Assembly (NCBI GenBank): GCA_023336205.1
Contig: JALQCR010000004.1
Span: forward strand, 62,001-126,000
Reading direction: 5' to 3'
Source of the DNA: Pseudanabaena sp. Salubria-1
Lineage (GTDB): Bacteria > Cyanobacteriota > Cyanobacteriia > Pseudanabaenales > Pseudanabaenaceae
DNA length: 64,000 nucleotides
The position numbers and the translations under genes were made by a program. This document shows positions 6,684-16,730 of this stretch, piece by piece. How positions within the stretch are numbered: the stretch's first letter is position 1; each line of letters begins with the position of its first letter. The notes under the pieces were generated by a model that worked only from the letters and a program-made list of their open reading frames with translations, was not told where the DNA came from and ran no database searches.

Positions 6684-8723
6684 ATGGGACGATATGCTCT
6701 ATTAGTTGGTATTAGTAACTACAACGCTGACCTTAATCCCTTGCCTAGTGCGGTCAAAGATGTGGAGGCTTTGCGACAAGTTTTGATCGATCCTGAAATT
6801 GGAGGGTTTGCTGAGTCAGATGTGACGGTTTTGAAAAACAGTGAAAGAATATTGATCGAAACGGCAATTTATCAACTGTTTGCTAATCGCAAAACAGAAG
6901 ACCTGCTGTTATTTTATTTTTCTGGACATGGTGTAACCGATAGTCGGGGTGATTTTTATCTAACAGGACTTTCCACGCGCAAAGATGCTTTACCGCCGAC
7001 TGCAATTTCATCAACTTATATACATGATGAAATGAATAAAAGTAGGTCGAAGCATCAAGTGCTAATTCTAGATTGCTGTCATAGTGGTGCATTTTCTAAG
7101 GGAATGACAATTAAAGGTAGTGAAACAGTGAAGGTGTTACCCAAATTGGGTGGTGAAGGTCGAGCGATTTTAACTGCTTCCGATTCTAGTCAATATGCTT
7201 TTGAACAGAAAGGATTTGAATTATCACTCTATACACATTTTCTGGTCGAGGGGCTAAAAACAGGGGCGGCAGATCGTGATGGCGATGGGGATATTTCAGT
7301 TGACGAACTGTATGAATATGTACAAGATAAGGTCAAGAGTACAAATGATTGTATGTCGCCTGAGTTTTATCCTGTGAAGGAAGGGCATCGAATTGTTTTG
7401 GCAAGAGCAGCACTAGATGATCCTAAGTTAAAGTTTCGGAAGGAAGTAGAAAAACTTGTTGCACGGAATAACGGTGAAGTTTCGACCATTGCAAAACATC
7501 TGCTAGATCAGATGAGTCAAAATCTAGCGATTATTCCGATAGAAGCGGAAACGATCATTGGTGATGTTTTGCTACCATATCAAGAGTATGAAAAAAAACT
7601 TAAGCAATATGAGCAAACTTTGCTAGAGGCTCTTAAAAAAAGATACCCCTTTAGCGAAGTTGTACAAGCAGAATTAAAGGATTATGAAAGAGCGCTAGGC
7701 TTGAGGGAAGAGGATACTCAACGGCTGAGAAGTCAACTGCTTCCAAAACCCTTAGATCTGAAAAGCTTCATCTCTAGACGGAATTTTTTAACATTGATGA
7801 GTTTAGCAGGAGTAGGTTTTTTGAGTGCGTTAATATGGGAGCGACTCAAACCACAGCCAACAAGCTATAAAATCTTTAAATTTGAGACAGTGAAAGTTGA
7901 TAAGACTGGGGCAGTTATAGAATTTATAAGCGCTCAAGTAGAATCTCTAATTTATGTATTAAAGGATGATATAACCCTTGAAATGTTAGGCATACCTGCG
8001 GGAAAGTTTTTGATGGGAAGTAATGAGGATGAGAATGAGAAACCAATTCATGAAGTAGCAATTCCAGCATTTTTTATGGGGAAATATGCTATTACTAATA
8101 CCCAATGGCAATCTTTAATGGGAAAGTTCCCATTATCGCAAATTGCTGATCCCCAGAAATACAAGGGATTTCAAGATAAAAATCAACCTGTAGTTGGTGT
8201 AACATGGAATGAGGCGAATACGTTCTGTAAAAAGCTATCTGAGAAAATAAAGCAAAATGTAAGGCTGCCAACTGAAGCGGAATGGGAGCATGCATGTAGA
8301 TCTGGAACAACTACCCCTTTCTGCTATGGCGAAACTATTCGAGATAATTTAGTGAACTATAACGGTGCTTACCCCTATGGTCAAGCACCTAAGGGAGACA
8401 ATCGTGGAAAAACAATCAATGTAAGCAGCTTTAGTCCAAACTTCTTTGGGATGTATCAGATGCACGGTAATGTGTGGGAATGGTGTGTAGATGAATATCA
8501 TGACAACTATAGCGGTAAGCCTGAAGGTTTAAAAATCAATGGTAGTCAAGCTTGGGCAAACATAAATGATAATCGAATTCTTGAACACATTCTGCGTGGT
8601 GGCTGCTTTGCTAATGAAGCGACAAAATGTCGCTCATCTTCTCGGGGTAAAGGAGTACCAGATTATTATGATAATGGTATCGGATTTCGTGTTGTTTGCA
8701 CTTTGAGTAATACTTATGGGTGA
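6684..8723 (+). CDS. caspase-FGE-sulfatase fusion protein
   Basis: 679 residues. Residues 1-245 are a caspase (C14) domain with the catalytic pair visible: His82 in FYFSGHGVTD and Cys132 in LILDCCHSGAF. A perfect EF-hand-like loop (DRDGDGDISVDE, 197-208) suggests Ca2+ dependence, as in metacaspases. Residues 248-355 are helical and charged, a linker often found in cyanobacterial effectors. Residues 364-385 (SRRNFLTLMSLAGVGFLSAL) form a membrane or Tat-like segment. Residues 433-679 are a formylglycine-generating-enzyme-like domain (IPAGKFLMGS, TEAEWEHAC, GNVWEWC, RGGCF, GFRVVC). It is the second gene after the EACC1-like protein. The expected role is a regulated protease in a suicide or defence pathway; the substrate is unknown. 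Confidence 0.88.
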   Translation: MGRYALLVGISNYNADLNPLPSAVKDVEALRQVLIDPEIGGFAESDVTVLKNSERILIETAIYQLFANRKTEDLLLFYFSGHGVTDSRGDFYLTGLSTRKDALPPTAISSTYIHDEMNKSRSKHQVLILDCCHSGAFSKGMTIKGSETVKVLPKLGGEGRAILTASDSSQYAFEQKGFELSLYTHFLVEGLKTGAADRDGDGDISVDELYEYVQDKVKSTNDCMSPEFYPVKEGHRIVLARAALDDPKLKFRKEVEKLVARNNGEVSTIAKHLLDQMSQNLAIIPIEAETIIGDVLLPYQEYEKKLKQYEQTLLEALKKRYPFSEVVQAELKDYERALGLREEDTQRLRSQLLPKPLDLKSFISRRNFLTLMSLAGVGFLSALIWERLKPQPTSYKIFKFETVKVDKTGAVIEFISAQVESLIYVLKDDITLEMLGIPAGKFLMGSNEDENEKPIHEVAIPAFFMGKYAITNTQWQSLMGKFPLSQIADPQKYKGFQDKNQPVVGVTWNEANTFCKKLSEKIKQNVRLPTEAEWEHACRSGTTTPFCYGETIRDNLVNYNGAYPYGQAPKGDNRGKTINVSSFSPNFFGMYQMHGNVWEWCVDEYHDNYSGKPEGLKINGSQAWANINDNRILEHILRGGCFANEATKCRSSSRGKGVPDYYDNGIGFRVVCTLSNTYG

Positions 8724-10328
8724 TATGAAATCCAAAACGTCAAACAACGCGATCCTAGTCCCAACAAAGAAAGCAAACGCCGCAAAACCCTTAACTCCCT
8801 ACTCTCCGAAGCATCCCGCCAAAACCCTGAACTCTGCGTTTTAGGCATGAGCGCCACACCCGTCATCAACAACCTCTACGAAGCTAAAGCACTGCTGGAA
8901 ATGACAAGGGGCGAAAAATTTGACGAATTGAAAACCTTCAGCACGATCGCCAATGCCCTCGCCATGCACGAAAAACTGATGCTCTATGGCATCCGCTATC
9001 GTCCCAATTACAAGATTGCGATCGCCGAAAGCTTTCCCGAAATCTCAGGTGAACACCTACGCCCCCAACTCATCGCCGCCATCAAAACCAGCCCCCTCGC
9101 CGTGGAGCAAGTCCTCCTCTCAGCCAAAATCGACACGATCCTCGCCCATCTCAAAACAGGAACCCTCATCTATACCCACTATGTCGAAGGCATGGTCGAA
9201 CCACTCCACAAGGCGATCGCCGCCGCAGGTTACAAGGTGGGCTTATTCACAGGCATAGAAGACACCAAAGAACGTGATTCCGCCAAACAGAAATTCATCG
9301 CCAGAGAAATCGACATTCTCATCGGCACGGCTCCCATCGGTACAGGCGTAGATGGACTGCAATATGTATGCGATCGCCTGATTATCGCCAGCCTCACTTG
9401 GACTCATGCCGAATACGAGCAGCTAGTCGGGCGCATCTATCGCCAAAAATCCTCATTCACCAAAGTAGAAGTAATCATTCCCCAAGTCATTCTCGACCAT
9501 CAAGGCGATATCTGGTCATGGGATCGCCAATACCGATGGAGTCGCATCCAATGGAAAAAATCCCTCGCTGACACTACGATTGATGGCGTAATTCCCAAGG
9601 GCGAACTCGCATCGGAAAAAGTCGTACTCCAAAAAGCAGGAGAAGCCCTGCAAACATGGATCGATCGTGTCGAAAGTGGCGACATCTATGAAATCAACCG
9701 CGAAGAATTGCGCGTCCCCTTACCCGAAGCGATCGCCAAAATCCTCCAACGCCGCTTCGGTGATTTCTCGGCGATGAACAACCGCTTCAATAACTCCTAC
9801 AGCCAAACTACAAGCGATCGGCTCAAAGCAAATCCCGAAGAATGGTATCAATACCACACGCTCTATCGTGCTGCCCGTGAAACATGGCAAGAAATCCCCT
9901 ATGAAAAAATCGCGGAGAAACTCCAAAACTATACCAATCTCCAAATCGGTGACTTTGGTTGCGGTGAAGCCAAACTCGCCGAATTACTTCCCAATCATCA
10001 AGTCCATTCCTTCGATCACATCGCCATCAACGCAAAAGTACAAGCCTGTGACATCTCCCATACTCCTCTCCCAGACGGAACCCTCGATGTCGCCATCTTT
10101 TCTCTATCCCTCATGGGCTTAAACTACGCCGACTATCTCCAAGAAGCCCATCGCACTCTCAAAGGCGGTGGCAGTCTCCTCATCGCCGAAACTGTCAGCC
10201 GATGGACAGACAAAAAGCAAGAATTGCTAGATTTGATTACCAGTTTGGGATTCACAGTGGTTAAGGAGCAAACAGGCGATCGCTTCCTCTACATCAACGC
10301 TACCAAACCTTTGATTTCCTTAATGTGA
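8724..10328 (+). pseudogene. 5'-truncated SF2 helicase-methyltransferase
   Basis: The frame is open from 8724, directly after the caspase stop, and begins YEIQNVKQRDPSPNKES, the sequence just past a helicase DExx box. No ATG, GTG or TTG occurs before the ATG at 8847 (MSATPVIN, motif III), which would give 493 residues. Present: motif III (SAT), motif V (GTAPIGTGVDGLQ), motif VI (YEQLVGRIYRQ), then a class I SAM-methyltransferase-like domain (IGDFGCGEAKLAELL, DVAIFSLSLMGLNY, LKGGGSLLIAE) resembling Rrp8-like enzymes. Missing: Walker A and most of motif II. It cannot be an active helicase. The methyltransferase part could still be made from 8847. HIP1-rich codon use differs from the AT-rich caspase gene. 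Confidence 0.85.
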
Positions 10329-10376
10329 TTATACCAAAGCACCTTTGATTTCCTTAATGTGATTATACCAAAGCAC
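10309..10376. repeat. 34-bp perfect direct duplication
   Basis: Two adjacent identical 34-bp copies (10309-10342 and 10343-10376) cover the last codons and stop of the truncated helicase gene and the left arm of the following hairpin. Confidence 0.95.
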
Positions 10377-10406
10377 AAAATGGCTACGCCATTTTGTGCT
10401 TTGGTA
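10366..10406. repeat. palindrome with AAAATGGC-TAC-GCCATTTT core
   Basis: Perfect 19-bp arms around a 3-base loop. The core is shared with palindromes at 12678-12730 and 30001-30065, whose outer arms differ. May act as a terminator for the fragment upstream. Confidence 0.9.
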
Positions 10407-10435
10407 TTAGTTCTATCTGCCATGATATTTGGACA

Positions 10436-10479
10436 AAAAAAAGGTAGGGGCAGTTCATGAACTGCCCCTACCTTTTTTT
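10436..10479. terminator. bidirectional terminator
   Basis: Perfect 22-bp arms (A7-GGTAGGGGCAGTTCA and complement) with A and T runs on the outer sides. It lies between the + strand helicase fragment and the end of ftsH on the - strand and could serve both. Confidence 0.85.
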
Positions 10480-10487
10480 AATAGATT

Positions 10488-12374
10488 TTAGATTTGAGGA
10501 ACAAAGCGCTCTTTTACAGGAAGCGATGTGTATTCAGAAACAATGCGACGGAATTCATCGCCATCAAGAGTTTCATTCTCAACTAGAAGATCGACAACGC
10601 GATCGATCGCAGCGCGATTTTCGTAAACAATCTGAAGTGCAGATTGATAGCACTTCTGGACGATTTCGCGAACTTGTTGATCGATTTTTGCGGAAATATC
10701 TTCTGAATATTGAGAACCGCCGCCCATACTGCGACCGAGGAACACCTCAGAGCTTTGACCTTCGAGGGCAAGTTGACCTATATTCGACATCCCGTAACGA
10801 GTCACCATTTGACGCGCCATACCGCCTACCTGCTGCAAATCGCCACCAGCACCAGTAGTAACTTCCGCAGCACCAAATACTGCCTCTTCCGCAGCACGAC
10901 CACCCAGCGCCGCCGTGATCCGAGCGAGAATTTGACCGCGAGAAACTAGAGTTTGCTCTTCATCGGGAGTGAACCATGTCAAACCAGCCGCTTGACCTCT
11001 AGGAATCAGGGTAACTTTTTGGACAGGATCATGATCCTTGAGCAATGTACCAACGATCGCATGACCAACTTCGTGATAGGCAATCAAACGCTTGTTACGG
11101 CTATCTACTAGTGCTTTACCTTCGAGCCCAGCGATAACACGATCCACAGCATCATCAATTTCTGCCATAGTCATCGCATCCTTACGACGACGTGCAGTAA
11201 GAATCGCGGCTTCATTGAGCAAGTTAGCTAAATCAGCACCTGCAAAACCAGGAGTACGACGCGCGATCGCCTCTAGAGATACTTCAGGACTGATCTTTTT
11301 GTCACGAGCATGAACATTCAAAACTTGTAAACGACCTTTGATGTCAGGTGGATCAACACCAATTTGGCGATCGAAACGACCTGGACGTAGTAATGCAGAG
11401 TCAAGCACATCAGCACGGTTAGTTGCCGCAATGACGATTACGCCAGAGTTACCTTCAAAGCCATCCATTTCGGTGAGGATTTGGTTGAGGGTTTGTTCGC
11501 GTTCGTCATTACCACCACCGATACCAGCGCCACGTTGACGACCGACAGCATCAATTTCATCGATAAAGATGATACAAGGAGCATTTTCTTTGGCTTTTTT
11601 AAATAAGTCACGTACACGGGATGCGCCTACACCGACAAACATTTCGACAAATTCAGAACCAGAAACTGAGAAGAAAGGAACGCCAGCTTCACCAGCGATC
11701 GCTTTAGCTAGCAAAGTTTTACCAGTTCCTGGAGGCCCAATCAACAACACTCCCTTAGGAATCTTTGCTCCAACAGCAGTAAAGCGTTCTGGCTTCTTCA
11801 AGAAAGTAACTACTTCTTGTAGTTCTTCTTTGGCTTCTTCGATACCTGCAACATCATCAAACATTACTCCAGTTTGAGCATCCATCGCAAAACGGGCTTT
11901 AGACTTACCAAAGTCCATCGCTTGCCCAGGACCGCCCATTTGATTGGAACGACGGAATAAAAAGAATAGACCTGCGATTAGGGCAACTGGGAAAATTAGA
12001 TTACTAATAAAGCCCCAGATTGCACCGTTGTTGCTAGGTGGGTAAATTGCTAAATCTATACCGCCTTCATTGAGTTTGTCCATCAACTCAGGTGCGTACA
12101 ATGGCAAATCAACTCTAGCGCGTTGCTCTTTGCCTTCAATTTGGGGATCGGTTGCTACGATTACCGCCGTGCGACCACCATCAAAAATGTCAACCTTACG
12201 TACCCGATGCTCATCAAGGTATTCAAGGAATCTTCCGTAAGCGATGCGAGTATTTGCCGCATTTACAGTGGGACGGCTAGGTGCGGGACGAGCAACTAAT
12301 GTCTGCCATCCAAAAAAGCCTATTATCGCTATGGGCAGTAACCACAGCAGTGCAGTTCTCCAAGAGGATTTCAT
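10488..12374 (-). CDS. ftsH: ATP-dependent zinc metalloprotease FtsH
   Basis: 628 residues, the normal length. Two N-terminal membrane segments (about 7-27 and 120-140) flank a lumenal or periplasmic domain. Then an AAA+ domain with Walker A GPPGTGKT (213-220), Walker [10 protein letters not shown] (267-275) and a second region of homology ending in [20 protein letters not shown], and the M41 protease zinc site HEVGH (434-438). It degrades damaged membrane proteins, in cyanobacteria notably photosystem II D1. Single gene with its own terminator. Confidence 0.98.
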   Translation of the reverse strand: MKSSWRTALLWLLPIAIIGFFGWQTLVARPAPSRPTVNAANTRIAYGRFLEYLDEHRVRKVDIFDGGRTAVIVATDPQIEGKEQRARVDLPLYAPELMDKLNEGGIDLAIYPPSNNGAIWGFISNLIFPVALIAGLFFLFRRSNQMGGPGQAMDFGKSKARFAMDAQTGVMFDDVAGIEEAKEELQEVVTFLKKPERFTAVGAKIPKGVLLIGPPGTGKTLLAKAIAGEAGVPFFSVSGSEFVEMFVGVGASRVRDLFKKAKENAPCIIFIDEIDAVGRQRGAGIGGGNDEREQTLNQILTEMDGFEGNSGVIVIAATNRADVLDSALLRPGRFDRQIGVDPPDIKGRLQVLNVHARDKKISPEVSLEAIARRTPGFAGADLANLLNEAAILTARRRKDAMTMAEIDDAVDRVIAGLEGKALVDSRNKRLIAYHEVGHAIVGTLLKDHDPVQKVTLIPRGQAAGLTWFTPDEEQTLVSRGQILARITAALGGRAAEEAVFGAAEVTTGAGGDLQQVGGMARQMVTRYGMSNIGQLALEGQSSEVFLGRSMGGGSQYSEDISAKIDQQVREIVQKCYQSALQIVYENRAAIDRVVDLLVENETLDGDEFRRIVSEYTSLPVKERFVPQI

Positions 12375-12904
12375 ATAGCAAAGAGCCTGATGTTCAAAAT
12401 AATTTCTTAACTAAACTTAACTTACCATGATCCTTAATCAATGGGATCGCGCGATCGCAAATATCTACCAAAAGGAAAATGCACTCAGGTGTTGGCTTGA
12501 GCCGACACTCGCTTCAATGCGAGTTGGGTTAACTGATGCAATTACCAATCTTCTATTCTGTCTAGGACTGTGCGATTTAATATATAAAACCAAAATTGGC
12601 AGAGCGGCGAAGCCGCCCCACCAATTCTCTAAAATATGAAATGACACTATAATTTATTCGCTTGTACTTATACACCACAATAATATCCAAGAACAAAATG
12701 GCTACGCCATTTTGTTCTTGGATATTATTGCCTTAGCCACTTTTATCAAGACAAATCAAAACCCAAATAGTGAGAGGGGGGGGGGGGGGCGCCCCCCCCC
12801 CCGGCGGGGTTTTATGTCCTAACAAGAATGGCGACAGCTATATTGTGGTGTTTGGATTTTAATCCACAAAAATGCCCAGACACTTTTATGGATTGGGATA
12901 GAAT
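12375..12904. other. intergenic region with palindromes and G/C homopolymer
   Basis: No convincing gene. It holds an imperfect hairpin near 12593-12632, a perfect 25-bp-arm palindrome at 12678-12730 (AAAATGGC-TAC-GCCATTTT core), a G14-CG-C11 tract at 12776-12802, and then the sequence TTTTATGTCCTA with GCGACAGCTATA (12809-12842), the right end of palindrome family B also seen at 38395-38427. A 70-codon frame at 12427 is rejected. Confidence 0.7.
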
Positions 12905-13273
12905 TTATTGGCTTGGGGATGAAAGCAAGGCAATGTCAGAAACTTTAGCAATTTCTTGTAATAACTGGTCAAACACTTTCCTTAAGATCAGCTTTTCTGT
13001 AGAAAATACATGGGGAGATTCATCGGCATCATTCAAAGAATGACTATCTAAAACTAGACAACTTTCGCCATCAGCCATCAGCCATTCTAGTTGGAGTAGC
13101 GCCTCGCGATCGCCTAATTCGCTGCTATAGCCTTCCCGAAATTCAAGCTCTATATCTGATTCGTAACCATCAACGGGAATAAAGGCAGTTAATTTTGCAT
13201 GATAACGAAGATTAAAATCTACAGCATATCCCAGCTTGATTAAGATCTGTTCTAACAATGAGTAGGTAAGCAT
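12905..13273 (-). CDS. hypothetical protein
   Basis: 122 residues (MLTYSLLEQILIKLGYAVDF start), acidic and soluble, with no signal peptide or membrane span. It has an alternating strand-rich middle (AKLTAFIPVDGYESDIELEF) and a helical C-terminus (LILRKVFDQLLQEIAKV). I do not recognise the family. It lies isolated between palindrome-rich gaps, each containing a suspicious homopolymer. Confidence 0.6.
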   Translation of the reverse strand: MLTYSLLEQILIKLGYAVDFNLRYHAKLTAFIPVDGYESDIELEFREGYSSELGDREALLQLEWLMADGESCLVLDSHSLNDADESPHVFSTEKLILRKVFDQLLQEIAKVSDIALLSSPSQ

Positions 13274-13391
13274 ATTAAGGTTGATCCTAAACTGGTGGGG
13301 ACTCCATTGATCGCTTCTTCAGGTTTACTATTATATCGTGACGATCCACCTTCTTTCACCAATTTATAAAAGTGCAGTAATTCTAATTATG

Positions 13392-13482
13392 AAACCAATT
13401 TTGGAGGTTACTGCACCGAAGGCGCAGTAACCTCCAAAATTGGTTTTGTTGAAAGTCCGCCTTTGGCGGACTTTCAACAAAA
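13392..13482. repeat. double-hairpin repeat (family C)
   Basis: Two adjoining palindromes: 13392-13446 (arms AAACCAATTTTGGAGGTTAC and complement) and 13444-13482 (arms TTTTGTTGAAAGTCCGCC). The shared frame (ATTATAAAAATTGG, then CCAATTTTGG) recurs in the opposite orientation at 29882-29975 with different inner stems. The rest of the gap 13274-13598 holds an A18/G5/C17 homopolymer at 13548-13590 and no gene. Confidence 0.85.
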
Positions 13483-13598
13483 CCAATTTTTATAATGGGA
13501 ATTTGTATAAAAGTGTGATGATAGAGTTTCCAAACTTACAAACCCCCAAAAAAAAAAAAAAAAAATCTGGGGGCCCCCCCCCCCCCCCCCACCACTAA

Positions 13599-16500
13599 TT
13601 ATTCATATAAAAAATCCTCAATTGCACCTAACGATTTGAGTATAGATTTTTGAGCCTCAGTCAATCCCTTGACACCATTAATATTCATCTCCTCATAGGG
13701 CTTGGGAATTTTCAATAGCTTGAAACTTTTGCCACTTTGCACATTCCAAAGACGATTAGTTCCATCCTCACCGCCACTAGCTAAAAGCTGTCCGTCAGTA
13801 CTAAAAATCACGTCGCCCATGTAGCCAATCCCGAACTCTCCATCTAAATGTTCCAAATAACTATTAGTATTCCAATTCCACAGACTTATCTCTGAAGTAT
13901 TGCCACCGATCGCGAGAATTGGCGAAGTTTGACTTAGGGCAATTGTCCAAATAAGAAATTGACTTTGCAGCGTTCTCACACAATCAAAAGTTGCCAGATC
14001 CCAGAACTTCACCGTGTAATCCATACTGCCGCTAATCAACATCCCATCTTGACTAAAAGCTAAACTTTCCACCCGATCGCTATGTCCCGCTAAAGTGATG
14101 AGACATTCAGGCGATCGCAGATTCCACATTTTAATCGTGCCATCCCAACTGCCACTAGCAAGGATTTCACCATTGGGATGGATAGCTAGAGATTGAACAG
14201 GACTATCATGACCGTACAGAGTATGTATGCATTCTCCCGTTTTCAGATGCCATATCTTAATCGTGCGATCGCCACTTCCTGAAATCAACATCTCGCCATC
14301 AGGAGAGAAAATCACAAATCTCACCCAAGTCGAATGTCCTTGGAGGATTTGGGAACAGGTTCCATCTTTAGCGTCAAAAATCTTGATTGTATGGTCATAG
14401 TTACCACAGGCAAAGGTTTGCTGGTCAGGACTAAAGGCAACTTGCATCACTCCCGATGTACCGAGATCGAAATTCCTCAAACATTTTGCCTTCTCAACAT
14501 CCCAAACTCTGATGCTCTGTTCTTCATAACTAAAGGAGAAAAGAGTATCGCCATCAGGACTAAAGCTAACAGGTTTAGTAGCTCTATGATAGCCCTGAAT
14601 CGTTCTAATACATTGCCCCGTCTCCACATCCCATATCTTCACTATGCGATCGTCGCTGCCACTCACCAACGCCTTTGCATCGGGACTAAAGGCAACCGAC
14701 CAAATCCGATTTTTGTGACCATACAGAGTTCTAATTACTTCACCCGTACTCACTGACCACAGCTTCACCGTTTCATCATCCTCCGCACTCGCTAGCATCT
14801 GACCATCCGCACTAAAAGCGATCGCCCAAATCTGTTTTTGATGCCCTGCGATCGCACTCACAATTTGCCCCGTATTAACATCCCAAATTTTGATCAGGCA
14901 ATCTTCGCCAGCACTAGCAAGCTGTGCTTCTGAGCTATTCGCATCGATTTGGGGCGCAAAGGCTAGGGAATAAACAGCACTAGAATCGACAATGGTTCGC
15001 AGACATACTCCCGTTTGCACATTCCATAGCTTAATGGTGCGATCCAAGCTGCAACTGGCAACCATTTGACCATCAGGGCAAAAGGCAACCGATCGCACGA
15101 TCTGCTCATGTCCCTCTAAGGTCATCAAGCATTTGCCCGTCTTGACTTCAGTTAACTTGACCGTGCGATCGCCTCCACAACTTACAATCAGGCTATCATC
15201 GGGACTAAAGGCAAGACTGGCCACACCAAGGGCATGGGCTTCCATCGCCAGCAGACATTCTCCTGTCTGCACGTTCCACAGCTTAATATGGCGATCGAGG
15301 CTACCACTAGCGATCACCTGACCATCGTGACTGAAGGCAAGCGCAAATATAAATTCGCTATGGGCTTGAGTTTTGAAGAGTTGACTGCCATCAGAAACTA
15401 GCCAAAAATAAATCCAGCCTCTGACATCGCTAGTGGCTAAAATCTTACCATCGGGACTAAAGGCAGTCGCCATCACACTGCTGTAGGTGACTCGAAAAGC
15501 GGATTTCGACAGGTCACAGTTAGAGAAATTTACTCGATGGAGTTCCACAACCCTAAGGTCAGCTTGCCAAATTGATAAATTAGAAAAATCGTAATCCGTC
15601 AGATCGATATGCAGATAGCAGAGGAGATTCAGCAAATTACCACCTGCATATCCTTGCTTCGGTGGGATTTCTGACTTTAGTCTCCTTAACGCCAAGTCGA
15701 TCGCTTGATAGCCCAACTTATCCGCAACAGTCTGAAGGATAAAGCGAGTCTGAGCATCACGAATATAATCCTTAGCTGTAGCTTCGATGAGAGCGTGACT
15801 ATGGAGCAAATTCAGTTTCTGTTCAGCGCAATTAATCTCCTGACAAATCTTTTCGATGAATTGATAATTGACATATTCCATTACCACAGGCTGAAGCGTG
15901 AATCCAGTCGTCGTAACTTCGATTAGCGATCGCTTTTTCAATAACTCCAGAGTTGTGATTAGCCTTTGCTTGGATTCTCGCGATAGTAGATTCTCTTTTA
16001 AACTAAGCGCCGAAATAGGTTCGCGGGCGATCGCTAGCCAATACATCACCTCCTGCTCCGCTTTCGATAGCCTTAAAAATTGCCGATGCAGCAAATCCTG
16101 AATATCGCCAAAGGTAAGCCCACCTTCCCGCATTAAGGCTAGCATTTGAGCAACATCACCGCCGAGTAAATCGCGAATCCCTGCGGCGACAATTTTGAGA
16201 GCGAGGGGATTGCCTGCATAGTGAGTGATGATTTCCTGCCATTCCGCATCGTTTGCCGCAATAGCTTCTTTCGCAAATATCTGCAATCCCTCCTGCTGCG
16301 ATAAACCTGATAAATGTAGCGATCGCACTTTGTCACCCATCAAGCGCGATAGTTCAGGCGGTGCTTCGCGACTAGTCATCACCAAACAACTTTGATGGCT
16401 CCGTTCACCGATATATCTCAGCAAATCCTCATAGCCTTCAAAACCAGAGCGATAGTAATAGCGATCGCTCAGAATTGATTCCCAGTTATCAATCACCAGC

Positions 16501-16730
16501 AAACATCGCCGCGCATCTAGATAGTGCATCAGTAGGTCAAGCTGTGCGGGTAAATCATCATGAAGTTCAAGCGGTTGAGGATGGGAGAGAAACTGCAAAA
16601 TATCAGTGAGGATACTCTCAAAAGATGGGGCATTGCGGAGCGATCGCCAGATCGTAAATTCAAATTCTTCTTTTAATTGATGGGCGAGTTGTGATGCCAG
16701 AGAAGTCTTGCCCATGCCACCCATGCCCAA
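13599..16730 (-). CDS. NB-ARC/WD40 STAND protein, C-terminal fragment
   Basis: 1043 residues. An NTPase domain begins at Walker A (GMGGMGKTS, residues 2-10) with Walker B RRCLLVIDNWE and continues through helical regions. From about residue 420 come 14 WD40 repeats of the form AFSPDG...ASGS.D.TIKLW-V. STAND NTPases of this type are signal-responsive switches in cyanobacterial conflict or regulatory systems. The true N-terminus is at 16829-17272; a 218-bp tandem duplication shifts the frame between them. Removing one copy gives a single 1152-codon frame from 17272 to 13599. As it stands this fragment lacks the HTH domain. Confidence 0.85.
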   Translation of the reverse strand: MGMGGMGKTSLASQLAHQLKEEFEFTIWRSLRNAPSFESILTDILQFLSHPQPLELHDDLPAQLDLLMHYLDARRCLLVIDNWESILSDRYYYRSGFEGYEDLLRYIGERSHQSCLVMTSREAPPELSRLMGDKVRSLHLSGLSQQEGLQIFAKEAIAANDAEWQEIITHYAGNPLALKIVAAGIRDLLGGDVAQMLALMREGGLTFGDIQDLLHRQFLRLSKAEQEVMYWLAIAREPISALSLKENLLSRESKQRLITTLELLKKRSLIEVTTTGFTLQPVVMEYVNYQFIEKICQEINCAEQKLNLLHSHALIEATAKDYIRDAQTRFILQTVADKLGYQAIDLALRRLKSEIPPKQGYAGGNLLNLLCYLHIDLTDYDFSNLSIWQADLRVVELHRVNFSNCDLSKSAFRVTYSSVMATAFSPDGKILATSDVRGWIYFWLVSDGSQLFKTQAHSEFIFALAFSHDGQVIASGSLDRHIKLWNVQTGECLLAMEAHALGVASLAFSPDDSLIVSCGGDRTVKLTEVKTGKCLMTLEGHEQIVRSVAFCPDGQMVASCSLDRTIKLWNVQTGVCLRTIVDSSAVYSLAFAPQIDANSSEAQLASAGEDCLIKIWDVNTGQIVSAIAGHQKQIWAIAFSADGQMLASAEDDETVKLWSVSTGEVIRTLYGHKNRIWSVAFSPDAKALVSGSDDRIVKIWDVETGQCIRTIQGYHRATKPVSFSPDGDTLFSFSYEEQSIRVWDVEKAKCLRNFDLGTSGVMQVAFSPDQQTFACGNYDHTIKIFDAKDGTCSQILQGHSTWVRFVIFSPDGEMLISGSGDRTIKIWHLKTGECIHTLYGHDSPVQSLAIHPNGEILASGSWDGTIKMWNLRSPECLITLAGHSDRVESLAFSQDGMLISGSMDYTVKFWDLATFDCVRTLQSQFLIWTIALSQTSPILAIGGNTSEISLWNWNTNSYLEHLDGEFGIGYMGDVIFSTDGQLLASGGEDGTNRLWNVQSGKSFKLLKIPKPYEEMNINGVKGLTEAQKSILKSLGAIEDFLYE

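Noticed and set aside
8847..10328. calling the helicase-methyltransferase an intact 493-residue enzyme
   Set aside because: The frame runs upstream into recognisable helicase sequence without a start codon, and Walker A and most of motif II are missing.
12427..12639. 70-codon frame
   Set aside because: It crosses hairpins and intergenic repeat sequence, has no recognisable family and sits in the ftsH promoter gap.
14334..14756. 140-codon + strand frame
   Set aside because: Antisense to the WD40 repeats; the codons mirror the real gene.
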